The notes under the pieces: generated by a model
The model's database searches: none
What the model was told of the DNA's origin: nothing
The model's input: the letters and a program-made list of their open reading frames with translations, nothing else
NCBI RefSeq assembly: GCF_002866065.1
Contig: NZ_LNJZ01000005.1
Location: forward strand, 62,001-126,000
Direction of reading: 5' to 3'
DNA length: 64,000 nucleotides
Source of the DNA: Thiopseudomonas denitrificans
Lineage (GTDB): Bacteria; Pseudomonadota; Gammaproteobacteria; Pseudomonadales; Pseudomonadaceae
Made by a program: the position numbers and the translations under genes
Shown: positions 54,422 to 64,000 of the stretch, one piece after another
Numbering within the stretch: the stretch's first letter is position 1
How the letters are laid out: every line of letters starts with the position of its first letter

Positions 54422-55666
54422 ATGTCACGTAGACGTGTCGTAGTGACCGGGCTGGGCATGCTGACCCCGCTGGGACTTGATGTAGCATCCAGCTGGGCCG
54501 GTGTTCTCGCAGGGCGGAGCGGTATTGCTTCGATTGAACATATGGATGTGGAGGCTTTTACCACCCGCTTTGGCGGGTCGATAAAAGGCTTCGATGTTGA
54601 GCAGTACATGCCAGCCAAAGAGGCACGCAAGTTCGACCTGTTCATCCAGTACGGGCTGGCGGCCTGCTACCAGGCAATGCAGGATTCCGGGCTTGAAGTG
54701 ACCGATGACAACCGCGCGCGTATTGGTGTGGTCATGGGGTCAGGTATCGGCGGACTGACCAATATCGAGGAAACCTGCAAAACCCTGTTTGACAAGGGAC
54801 CACGCCGGATTTCTCCGTTTTTTGTACCCGGCTCGATCATCAACATGGTGTCCGGCGCACTGTCGATGCAGCTTGGTTTGCAGGGCCCCAACTACGCCAT
54901 TACCACCGCTTGCACCACCGGGACCCACTGCATCGGTTCCGCTGCCCGCACCATCATGTATGGCGATGCCGATGTGATGGTTGCCGGTGGCTCGGAAATG
55001 GCCACTTGTGGTCTGGGGCTGGGTGGTTTTGCCGCATCACGTGCGCTCTCCACTCGCAACGACGACCCACAAGCGGCTAGCCGCCCGTGGGATGCCGGCC
55101 GTGACGGTTTTGTTCTGTCCGATGGCGCCGGTGCGGTGATTCTCGAAGAGCTGGAGCATGCCCGTGCCCGTGGCGCCACTATCTACGCCGAAGTGGCCGG
55201 CTTTGGCATGAGCTCGGATGCCTATCACATCACGCTGCCACCCGAAGACGGTAACGGTGCGGCACGTTGCATGGCCAATGCAGTGGGCGATGCGGGCGTG
55301 GCACTTGGCACCATTGATTACGTCAACGCCCACGGCACCTCGACTCCGGCCGGCGATGTGGCGGAAGTGAAGGCGCTGAAGTCGGTGTTCGGCGAACACG
55401 CCTACCAGCTCAGTGTCAGCTCGACCAAGTCGATGACCGGACACCTGCTCGGGGCGGCCGGAGCGGTCGAGGCTATCTTCAGCGTGTTGGCGATCCGTGA
55501 CCAGGTGGCACCGCCAACCATCAACCTGGATGAGCCGGGCGAAGGCTGTGATCTGGATTTTGTACCGCATCAGGCCAAAGAGCGTGAAATCAATGCGGTA
55601 CTGTCCAACTCGTTCGGCTTTGGCGGTACCAATGGCTCGCTGGTGTTTACCCGGTTCAAGGGATGA
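54422..55666 (+). CDS. fabF: 3-oxoacyl-ACP synthase II
   Basis: 414 residues. Cys164 in TTACTTGTH, His in [12 protein letters not shown] and His in [12 protein letters not shown] form the Cys-His-His triad. It condenses malonyl-ACP with acyl-ACP and controls cis-vaccenate level with temperature. Overlaps pabC by 4 bp (ATGA). Confidence 0.96.
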   Translation: MSRRRVVVTGLGMLTPLGLDVASSWAGVLAGRSGIASIEHMDVEAFTTRFGGSIKGFDVEQYMPAKEARKFDLFIQYGLAACYQAMQDSGLEVTDDNRARIGVVMGSGIGGLTNIEETCKTLFDKGPRRISPFFVPGSIINMVSGALSMQLGLQGPNYAITTACTTGTHCIGSAARTIMYGDADVMVAGGSEMATCGLGLGGFAASRALSTRNDDPQAASRPWDAGRDGFVLSDGAGAVILEELEHARARGATIYAEVAGFGMSSDAYHITLPPEDGNGAARCMANAVGDAGVALGTIDYVNAHGTSTPAGDVAEVKALKSVFGEHAYQLSVSSTKSMTGHLLGAAGAVEAIFSVLAIRDQVAPPTINLDEPGEGCDLDFVPHQAKEREINAVLSNSFGFGGTNGSLVFTRFKG

Positions 55667-56478
55667 CGCTTTGCCGGGTTGACGGTCAGCCTGCCGCCTC
55701 GCTGGGGCTGGCCGACCGCGGGCTCGCCTATGGTGACGGGCTGTTTGAAACCATGCGGGTCGAGCAGGGCCGGATTGCCCTGCTGGAACAGCACCTGCAG
55801 CGCTTGCAGGACGGCTGCCGGCGGTTGCTGATTCCGTTCGAGCGGCTGCAGGTGCAGGATGAAGTCACCGCGTTTGCCACTGAACTGCAACAGGGTGTCT
55901 GCAAACTGATACTCACCCGTGGTGACGGCCAGCGCGGCTATGGCCTGCCGCAACCGGCCATGCCGCGGCGCATCCTGCAGGGCAGCCCCTTGCCGCAATG
56001 GCCGCTGGCCCACGCGCAACAGGGGGTTCGCCTGTTTCCATGCCGGACCCGGCTGGCCATTCAGCCGCTGCTGGCCGGGCTGAAACATCTCAACCGCCTC
56101 GAACAGGTCATGGCGCGCGCCGAGTGGCAGGATGACAGCTATGCTGAAGGCATGATGCTGGATACCTCCGGACGCATTATCGAAGGCGTGTTCAGCAACA
56201 TCTTTTTTGTCCGTGATGGCGTCTTGCTGACACCGGAACTGTCCGGCAGCGGTGTTGCCGGCATCATGCGCGGACAGGTGTTGCAACTGGCAGGTCGGCT
56301 GGGTCTGGTCGTACAGGTGGGCGATCTGTATCCTGACGAACTGGACGGGATGAGCGAAGTTTTTACCTGTAACAGTCTGTATGGCATCTGGCCGGTACTG
56401 GGTTATGCCAGCCATTGCTGGACCGCGGGGCCGCTGACGCGCAGGCTGCAATCACTAATCAATAGGCAGGATTCATGA
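55663..56478 (+). CDS. pabC: aminodeoxychorismate lyase
   Basis: 271 residues of the fold-type IV PLP family. The Lys in [14 protein letters not shown] binds [22 protein letters not shown] and NSLYGIWPV are typical. It forms 4-aminobenzoate for folate from aminodeoxychorismate. Overlaps fabF and mltG by 4 bp each. Confidence 0.93.
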   Translation: MTLCRVDGQPAASLGLADRGLAYGDGLFETMRVEQGRIALLEQHLQRLQDGCRRLLIPFERLQVQDEVTAFATELQQGVCKLILTRGDGQRGYGLPQPAMPRRILQGSPLPQWPLAHAQQGVRLFPCRTRLAIQPLLAGLKHLNRLEQVMARAEWQDDSYAEGMMLDTSGRIIEGVFSNIFFVRDGVLLTPELSGSGVAGIMRGQVLQLAGRLGLVVQVGDLYPDELDGMSEVFTCNSLYGIWPVLGYASHCWTAGPLTRRLQSLINRQDS

Positions 56479-57527
56479 TCAAGGCACTGGTTCTGACGTG
56501 TGCAAGCTTCTTTCTGGCCGCTGTACTGGTTACGGGTGGCGCGTACTGGATGTACGAAAACATCGAGAAACAACCACTGCAGCTGGAACAGGACGAGGTG
56601 CTGCTGGTCAACCCGGGTGATACGCCACGGGCCCTGTTGCAAGAGCTGGAGCGACGTGAGTTTATTCAGGGCGCGGTGTGGCTGCGCTCGAAATGGCGGC
56701 TGCAGAAGGAGGTTCCGGCTGTCCAGGTTGGCGAATATGCCCTGACCCCTGGCATGACGCTCTCCGATTTGCTGGAAAAATGGCGCACCGGTGACATGAT
56801 CCAGCACCGCATCACCCTGGTCGAAGGCTGGAACTTTGCCCGGCTGCGCCAGGCCCTGGCGCAGAATGATGTTCTGGAGCAGCAGGTGTCTGACTGGAGC
56901 AGCGAGCGCATCATGCAGGAACTGGGCTACGAAGGCGTGCACCCCGAGGGGCGTTTCTATCCCGATACCTACCAGTTCACCCGTGGCCAGAGCGATCTGG
57001 ATATTTTGCGCCAGGCCGGCAAGCGCCTGCATCAGGTGCTGGAGCAGGAGTGGGCACAACGCTCGGACAACCTGCCTTACGACACCCCGGAACAGGCCCT
57101 GGTGATGGCTTCCATCATCGAGAAGGAAACCGGTGTCGCCAGTGAACGGCCCGCGATTGCTGGGGTATTTGTCCGGCGCCTGAACAAAAGAATGCTGCTG
57201 CAGACTGACCCTACCGTCATTTATGGCATGGGCGACGCCTATCAGGGGCGGATTACCCGGGCCGACCTGCAGCGGCCAACACCTTACAATACCTACGTCA
57301 TTGCCGGCTTGCCGCCCACCCCGATCGCCATGGTCGGGCGTGCCGCCATCCATGCCGCACTGCACCCGGAAGACGGTGATGCACTGTATTTCGTTGCCAA
57401 AGGCGACGGTTCACACCAGTTTTCCCGCACCTTGCAGGAACACAACCGGGCCGTGCGCGACTATCAGCTCAAGCGCCGTGCCGATTACCGTTCCAGCCCG
57501 GCGCCGGCAAGCCGGCAGGATGACTGA
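56475..57527 (+). CDS. mltG: endolytic murein transglycosylase MltG
   Basis: 350 residues: N-terminal membrane helix (LTCASFFLAAVLVTGGAYWM), a LysM-like segment, then the YceG domain with catalytic Glu in VMASIIEKETGV, plus YPDTYQFTRG and QTDPTVIYGMGD. It cuts nascent glycan strands in the inner membrane's periplasmic face. Next gene tmk starts directly after its stop. Confidence 0.95.
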   Translation: MIKALVLTCASFFLAAVLVTGGAYWMYENIEKQPLQLEQDEVLLVNPGDTPRALLQELERREFIQGAVWLRSKWRLQKEVPAVQVGEYALTPGMTLSDLLEKWRTGDMIQHRITLVEGWNFARLRQALAQNDVLEQQVSDWSSERIMQELGYEGVHPEGRFYPDTYQFTRGQSDLDILRQAGKRLHQVLEQEWAQRSDNLPYDTPEQALVMASIIEKETGVASERPAIAGVFVRRLNKRMLLQTDPTVIYGMGDAYQGRITRADLQRPTPYNTYVIAGLPPTPIAMVGRAAIHAALHPEDGDALYFVAKGDGSHQFSRTLQEHNRAVRDYQLKRRADYRSSPAPASRQDD

Positions 57528-59145
<1,618 letters not shown>

Positions 59146-59285
59146 GAACCAGGCACGCTTGTGGCGCTGGCCGGTTTGCCCCTGCCGGAACTTGTTCACA
59201 TGGCAAGCGCACATGAGCAGTCCGCGTTTGCAAACTAGAAACTGGGTTGTCCTTGCATATCAGGGCCAGCCAAAGGAGCCATTTC

Positions 59286-59642
59286 ATGGGACTAACCCCG
59301 GGACTGGGTGCGCGACACGGCATCATGTCGCTGACCATCAAGGACAAGGCGGTGCTGTACGCCGCCTATATGCCGTTTGTGAAGGGTGGCGGGCTGTTCA
59401 TTCCGACCAACAAGGCCTTCCAGATCGGTGACGAGGTCTTCCTGTTGCTGAACCTGATGGAAGAGCCGGAAAAACTTCCGATCGCCGGCAAGGTGGTCTG
59501 GATCACTCCGCGTGGTGCGCATGGCAACCGGGCTTCCGGTATTGGTGTGCAGTTCAGCGAGAACGACATTGCGGTGCGCAACAAGATCGAGCAGTACCTG
59601 GCCGGTGCGCTGCAGACGGATCGCCCTACGCATACCCTTTGA
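59286..59642 (+). CDS. pilZ: type IV pilus assembly protein PilZ
   Basis: 118 residues from MGLTPGLGARHGIMSLTIKD, the same length as P. aeruginosa PilZ as I recall. The founding PilZ lacks the RxxxR c-di-GMP motif, and none is seen here. It acts with PilB and FimX in pilus extension. A 140-bp gap separates it from holB. The start at 59247 is rejected. Confidence 0.92.
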   Translation: MGLTPGLGARHGIMSLTIKDKAVLYAAYMPFVKGGGLFIPTNKAFQIGDEVFLLLNLMEEPEKLPIAGKVVWITPRGAHGNRASGIGVQFSENDIAVRNKIEQYLAGALQTDRPTHTL

Positions 59643-59797
59643 GTGCGCTGCTTGAGGCTTGCGTCACGCCCTGGCTTGTGTGAGCACATTGTGTGGGCTT
59701 TGTGAACATGTGCGATCCTTGCACTCCCGGGCCTGCGCATGTTCCACCGGCCAGACCCGCCAACGTGATTCAACACCTTCTGAAATAACGGATACCC

Positions 59798-60583
59798 ATG
59801 CTTGTAGATTCACACTGTCACCTTGATCGTCTTGACCTGACCAGCTTTCAGGGCAGCCTGGATGCGGTGCTGGATGCTGCGCGGGCGCGCGGGGTCGGCC
59901 ATTTTCTGTGCATCGGCATCAGCATCGAGAACGCTGCCACGGTGCGTGCGTTTACCGAGCGCTATGCCGATGTGGACTGTTCGGTCGGAGTGCACCCGCT
60001 GGATCTGGTACGCGGCGGCGAGCCGACCCTCGACTGGCTGCTCGATGAATTGCAGCACCCGGGAGTGGTGGCCATCGGCGAGACCGGGCTGGATTATTAC
60101 TACCAGACGGAAACGGCCGCGATGCAGCAGGATTCGTTCCGTCTGCATCTGGACGCGGCACGCACCACGGGCAAACCGGTGATCGTGCATACCCGTGATG
60201 CCAGGGCCGATACCGTTGCCCTGCTGCGCGAAGCGGATTTGCCGCAGGCCGGTGTCATGCACTGCTTCACCGAAGACTGGGACATGGCCAGGGCCTGTCT
60301 GGACCTGGGCTACTACATTTCCTTTTCCGGCATTGTCACCTTCCGCAATGCCGACATGCTGCGCGAGGTAGCCCGTAAGGTGCCGGCCGACCGTCTGCTG
60401 GTTGAAACCGATTCGCCGTATCTGGCGCCGGTGCCGCATCGTGGTAAAAAGAATTTTCCCGGACATGTTGCCGATGTGGCCGCCTTTCTGGCCCAGTGGC
60501 GCGGTGAGGACTACGAGCAGCTGGCCGCCCAAACCACCGACAACTTCAAGCGCCTGTTTCCCCTGGCACGGGTTGCGGGCTGA
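59798..60583 (+). CDS. tatD: TatD family metal-dependent deoxyribonuclease
   Basis: 261 residues. VDSHCHLDRLD, GETGLDYYY, VIVHTRDA, MHCFTEDWD and ETDSPYLAPVPHRGK give the metal-binding His/Glu/Asp set of TatD/YcfH. Hydrolase with 3'-5' exonuclease activity in characterised members. It ends 6 bp before ung; YcfH (linked to tmk-holB-pilZ) is the likely orthologue. Confidence 0.94.
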   Translation: MLVDSHCHLDRLDLTSFQGSLDAVLDAARARGVGHFLCIGISIENAATVRAFTERYADVDCSVGVHPLDLVRGGEPTLDWLLDELQHPGVVAIGETGLDYYYQTETAAMQQDSFRLHLDAARTTGKPVIVHTRDARADTVALLREADLPQAGVMHCFTEDWDMARACLDLGYYISFSGIVTFRNADMLREVARKVPADRLLVETDSPYLAPVPHRGKKNFPGHVADVAAFLAQWRGEDYEQLAAQTTDNFKRLFPLARVAG

Positions 60584-60589
60584 CAGGTC

Positions 60590-61279
60590 ATGAGCAATCG
60601 GAACGTGCAGCTCGACGACAGCTGGATGCAGGCGCTGGCCAGCGAATTCGAACAGCCTTACATGCAGCAGCTGTCGGCTTTCCTGCGGACAGAAAAAACT
60701 GCCGGCAAGCAGGTATATCCGGCCGGCGGGCTGATTTTCAATGCCCTCAACCTGACGCCGTTACCCGCTGTGCGTGTAGTGATTCTCGGGCAGGACCCTT
60801 ATCACGGTCCCGGCCAGGCTCACGGGCTGAGCTTTTCGGTGCCTGCGGGCGTGCCGGCGCCGCCATCGCTGCAGAACATTTTCAAGGAGCTGCAGCGCGA
60901 CCTGAACATTTCCGTTCCGGACCATGGCTGCCTTGAATCCTGGGCGCGCCAGGGTGTCCTGCTGCTCAATACCGCGCTGACGGTAGAGGCCGGACAGGCC
61001 GGCTCGCATGCCAAGTCGGGCTGGCACCGTTTTACCGACCGCATCATCGAGGTGATCAATGCCGAGTGTGAGTACGTGGTGTTCATGCTCTGGGGTGCCC
61101 ATGCCCGCAGCAAGACCGTCCTGCTCGACCCGAAGAAGCACCTGATTCTCACCTCGGCGCATCCGTCACCGTTGTCGGCTTACCGGGGCTTCCTTGGTTG
61201 CGGTCATTTCAGCCGCTGTAACCAGTTTTTGCAGCAAGTCGGCCGCGAGCCCATCAATTGGCAGCTGCCTGCCCTGTAA
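60590..61279 (+). CDS. ung: uracil-DNA glycosylase
   Basis: 229 residues. Catalytic Asp69 in [29 protein letters not shown], and the His-containing loop [13 protein letters not shown] are intact. It excises uracil from DNA. Six bp after tatD, so probably co-transcribed. The 109-bp gap to cysM contains a GTTTGGC/GCCAAAC hairpin. Confidence 0.97.
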   Translation: MSNRNVQLDDSWMQALASEFEQPYMQQLSAFLRTEKTAGKQVYPAGGLIFNALNLTPLPAVRVVILGQDPYHGPGQAHGLSFSVPAGVPAPPSLQNIFKELQRDLNISVPDHGCLESWARQGVLLLNTALTVEAGQAGSHAKSGWHRFTDRIIEVINAECEYVVFMLWGAHARSKTVLLDPKKHLILTSAHPSPLSAYRGFLGCGHFSRCNQFLQQVGREPINWQLPAL

Positions 61280-61388
61280 GGTTTGGCTCCACACTAAGCT
61301 TATGCCAAACAGGTCGCGCCAGTTAATGGCGTGCTGACAGGCACACCGGTATCATGATCACATTTTTTCGATAGGGCGCAAAAGATTC

Positions 61389-62279
61389 ATGCAGTATCCG
61401 ACCCTTGCCGATTGTATCGGCAGCACCCCGCTTATCCGCCTGCAACGACTGGGCCGTGAAACCGGCAACACCCTGCTGGTCAAGCTGGAAGGCAACAACC
61501 CTGCCGGCTCGGTCAAGGACCGGCCAGCCTTTGCCATGATCGAGCAGGCCGAGCTTGCCGGCCATATCCGGCCGGGTGACACCCTGATCGAAGCCACCTC
61601 CGGCAACACCGGCATCGCACTGGCCATGGCCGCTGCCATCAAGGGCTACCGGATGATCCTGATCATGCCCGACAGCTCCACTGCCGAACGCAAGGCCGCC
61701 ATGACGGCTTACGGAGCCGAACTGCTGCTGACCGAAACAATGGAGTCGGCCCGAGACCTGGCACTGGCAATGGAAGCCAAAGGCCGGGGACGGGTATTGA
61801 ACCAGTTTGCCAACCCGGACAACCCCAATGCCCACTACTGCAGTACAGGTCCGGAAATCTGGCAGCAAACCGGGGGAGAAATCACCCACTTCATCAGCGC
61901 CATGGGCACTACGGGTACCATCATGGGGGTCTCCCGTTTCCTCAAGGAGCAGAATCCCGGCGTGCAGATTGTTGGCTTGCAGCCGGAAGAAGGTGCTGCC
62001 ATTCCCGGCATCCGCCGCTGGCCCGAGGCCTATCTGCCGGAAATCTTCGAGGCCAGCCGTGTCGACCGTGTTGTCGACATGGGCCAGCAGGAAGCCGAGG
62101 ACTGCATGCGCCGTCTGGCCCGTGAAGAGGGCATCTTCTGCGGGGTCTCGTCAGGCGGCGCAGTGGCCGCCATGCTGCGTGTGGCGCGGGAAGTGCAGAA
62201 CGCGACGCTGGTGGCGATCATTTGCGACCGTGGCGACCGCTACCTGTCCAGTGGCGTATTTGACGAGGCTTCTGCGTGA
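61389..62279 (+). CDS. cysM: cysteine synthase B
   Basis: 296 residues. PLP Lys43 in NPAGSVKDRPA, TSGNTGIALAMAAAIKG, and GTTGTIMGVSRFL (phosphate loop) are present; the last part GVSSGGAVAAML is the C-terminal loop. It makes cysteine from O-acetylserine, and CysM can use thiosulfate. Overlaps rlmD by 4 bp (GTGA). Confidence 0.95.
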   Translation: MQYPTLADCIGSTPLIRLQRLGRETGNTLLVKLEGNNPAGSVKDRPAFAMIEQAELAGHIRPGDTLIEATSGNTGIALAMAAAIKGYRMILIMPDSSTAERKAAMTAYGAELLLTETMESARDLALAMEAKGRGRVLNQFANPDNPNAHYCSTGPEIWQQTGGEITHFISAMGTTGTIMGVSRFLKEQNPGVQIVGLQPEEGAAIPGIRRWPEAYLPEIFEASRVDRVVDMGQQEAEDCMRRLAREEGIFCGVSSGGAVAAMLRVAREVQNATLVAIICDRGDRYLSSGVFDEASA

Positions 62280-63631
62280 GCCGCAAACCCCGTACCGGCC
62301 TGAGGTTTCAGCCCGCCGGTGGCCGGCAGGAGAGTGGGCCGGTGGTCGGCCAGAAACAGCTGCTGACGGTTGAACGTCTGGCCAGTGACGGACGCGGCAT
62401 TGCCTTTGTTGACGGGCGCAGCTGGTTTGTCAGTGGTGCGCTGCCGGGCGAGCAGGTGCGGGCGCGGGTGCTGGCCGCCCGCAGCAAGGTGGTGGACGCG
62501 ATTGCCGAGCGCATCGAACGGCCGGCCCCGGAGCGGGTGGAGCCTTTTTGTGCGCTGGCCGGAACTTGCGGCGGTTGCACATTGCAGCACATGCCGCTGG
62601 CCCGCCAGCGGGCGTTCAAACAGGACTATCTGGCCGACCAGCTGCAGCGGGCCGGAGTAGCGGTAGCCGGCTGGGAGCCGGGACTGACGGTAGATGATCG
62701 TGGCTACCGGCGTCGCACCCGGATATCGGTCAGGGTTGAAAAAGATGGTCGCGTGCAGCTGGGGTATCGTGCCCTGGCGTCACGCCAGATTGTTGCCGTC
62801 GAGCAGTGCCCGGTGCTGGTGCCCGAACTGCAGGCGGTCCTGCCGGAGCTGGCAGCCTTTGTCCGCACCCTGCAACACCCACAGGCCATCGGCCATCTGG
62901 AGCTGTTTTCGGGCACGGCCATCGCCTTGCTGGTACGCCTGACATCCGGCCTGCATGCTGCCGAGCAACAGGCCTGGCGTGAATTTGCCCGTCAGCAGCA
63001 GCTGCAGCTGTGGTGGCAGCCGGATGAGCAGCCTCTGCCTGACAGCCCCGACAACCAGCTGGCTTACCGGCTGCTTGACCAGGGGCTTGAAATCGACTGT
63101 CGGCCCGGCGACTTTGTCCAGGTCAATCCGGCCCTCAACCAGCTGATGGTCAACCGGGCGCTGGAGTGGCTGGATATGCAGCCGGGCGACCGGGTGCTGG
63201 ACCTGTTTTGCGGGCTGGGCAATTTCAGCCTGCCGTTGGCGCAGAAGGCCGCTCATGTGACGGCTGTGGAAGGTGTGCCGGCCATGGTGGAGCGGGCCCA
63301 GAGCACCGCACACAGGCAAGGATTCGACAATCTGCACTTTTTTGCCCGCGACCTGTCACAGCCCCTGACCGGAGCGGGTTGGGCAAAGTGGGAGTATGAC
63401 CTGATTGTCCTTGATCCGCCCCGCGACGGCGCGCTGGAAGTGGCAGGCAGCCTGGGTCGCTTTGGTGCGCGGCACGTATTGTATGTATCCTGCAATCCGG
63501 CCACACTTGCGCGTGACGCGGCGCTGCTGACAGAGCAGGGCTATCGTCTGGCACGTGCCTGTACACTCGACATGTTCAGCCATACCGGCCACGTTGAAGC
63601 TATGGCCCTGTTTGTCAAAACCGCACAGTAA
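62276..63631 (+). CDS. rlmD: 23S rRNA (uracil-1939-C5)-methyltransferase RlmD
   Basis: 451 residues from GTG 62276. TRAM domain (VERLASDGRGIAFVDGRSWF), Fe-S cysteines in CALAGTCGGC and VEQCPVLVPE, SAM motif VLDLFCGLGNFSLPLA, and nucleophile Cys in YVSCNPATLARD. It methylates U1939 of 23S rRNA. Same cysM-rlmD-relA order as Pseudomonas. Confidence 0.95.
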   Translation: MSRKPRTGLRFQPAGGRQESGPVVGQKQLLTVERLASDGRGIAFVDGRSWFVSGALPGEQVRARVLAARSKVVDAIAERIERPAPERVEPFCALAGTCGGCTLQHMPLARQRAFKQDYLADQLQRAGVAVAGWEPGLTVDDRGYRRRTRISVRVEKDGRVQLGYRALASRQIVAVEQCPVLVPELQAVLPELAAFVRTLQHPQAIGHLELFSGTAIALLVRLTSGLHAAEQQAWREFARQQQLQLWWQPDEQPLPDSPDNQLAYRLLDQGLEIDCRPGDFVQVNPALNQLMVNRALEWLDMQPGDRVLDLFCGLGNFSLPLAQKAAHVTAVEGVPAMVERAQSTAHRQGFDNLHFFARDLSQPLTGAGWAKWEYDLIVLDPPRDGALEVAGSLGRFGARHVLYVSCNPATLARDAALLTEQGYRLARACTLDMFSHTGHVEAMALFVKTAQ

Positions 63632-63640
63632 GGAAAACTC

Positions 63641-64000
63641 ATGGTCCAGGTGAGAACCCAGCACCCCCTCAATGCCGATGGCAGTATTGACCTGGAGCGC
63701 TGGGTTGCGCATTTGCAGGAGGTGGATGACAGCGTGAACGCCGGCCAGCTGCTGCACGCCTGTGAGTTTGCCCGTGAAGCCGAACTCAAGGCTCATGCCG
63801 CCCAGAACCTCTGGCCTGATGGCAGTTCGAGCCTGCAAATCGGCCTGGAAACGGCGCAGATCCTGGTTGACCTGAAGCTGGATGAAGAAACCCTGCAGGC
63901 AGCGATCCTGTATCGGACCGTGCGTGAAAACAAGGCCAGCCTGGCCGAAATCGAGCAGGAGTTTGGTGCAACGGTGGCCAAGCTGGTGGATGGCGTGTTG
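63641..64000 (+). CDS. relA: RelA (p)ppGpp synthetase, N-terminal part only
   Basis: 120 codons to the window end, no stop. The beginning (MVQVRTQHPLNADGSIDLER) and the HD-like helical region (AQNLWPDGSSSLQIGLETAQ; AAILYRTVRENKASLAEIEQ) match RelA, whose HD domain is inactive. RelA makes (p)ppGpp on starved ribosomes. SD AAGGAAAACTC; follows rlmD by 9 bp. Confidence 0.93.
   Translation, partial: MVQVRTQHPLNADGSIDLERWVAHLQEVDDSVNAGQLLHACEFAREAELKAHAAQNLWPDGSSSLQIGLETAQILVDLKLDEETLQAAILYRTVRENKASLAEIEQEFGATVAKLVDGVL

Overview
The window looks like chromosome from a gammaproteobacterium of the Pseudomonadaceae, by gene content and order. Blocks that I recall as neighbours in Pseudomonas aeruginosa occur in the same relative order: sbcB-mvaT-purU, rnd-ycgL, gatB-gatA-gatC facing mreB-mreC-mreD, rng-yhdP, tadA/mltF/purL, yrdA-DUF1289-purT, corC-ypjD, yceD-rpmF-plsX-fabD-fabG-acpP-fabF-pabC-mltG-tmk-holB-pilZ-tatD, and cysM-rlmD-relA. 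The presence of MvaT, PagL and a type IV pilus PilZ fits. The blocks are joined differently from P. aeruginosa, so this is probably a divergent Pseudomonas-like lineage; I cannot name the species.

Layout. 1-7.2 kb: ycaO, a LysE exporter, a small regulator, pagL, rlhA, a 75-bp tandem repeat array and a CbiM-like membrane protein. 7.3-12.8 kb: three overlapping genes for an SMC/condensin-like ATPase complex without a recognisable nuclease. 13-24 kb: HIT protein, slyX, gap, a lipoprotein, sbcB, mvaT, purU, rnd, ycgL, a cold-shock protein, dcd, an OmpA-like lipoprotein and a Dyp peroxidase. 24-38 kb: gatCAB divergent from mreBCD, an unknown coiled-coil/PEGA protein where maf would be expected, rng, yhdP and tadA. 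38-50 kb: mltF, purL, an L,D-transpeptidase, nudL, a gamma-carbonic anhydrase, DUF1289, purT, a CorC-like protein and ypjD. 50-64 kb: the fatty acid synthesis/replication operon, tatD, ung, cysM, rlmD and the start of relA. No rRNA, tRNA, CRISPR array, prophage or complete transposase gene was seen.

Most striking observations. The two glutamine-dependent amidotransferase subunits in the window, GatA (amidase fold) and PurL (class I glutaminase domain), are both full length but have lost their glutamine-hydrolysing residues. GatA has Gln/Ala/Asp where Lys/Ser/Ser is expected, with exactly the family spacing. PurL has Gly and Asn where the Cys and His of its triad are expected, again at a constant offset. 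The synthetase and kinase parts look intact, which suggests a lineage that amidates with free ammonia or an unknown ammonia donor. mreC has no usual start codon and appears to start at ATC. Two copies of an approximately 163-bp MITE-like element end exactly in the stop codons of ycaO and mreD, and GTAG-headed REP repeats supply the stop codons of two more genes.

How genes work together: purU makes formate and PurT uses formate, feeding the purine pathway that PurL belongs to; mreBCD, mltF, mltG and an L,D-transpeptidase serve the cell wall; rlhA, rlmD, yceD, rpmF, rng, ycaO and gatCAB serve ribosome and translation functions; plsX-fabD-fabG-acpP-fabF make fatty acids.
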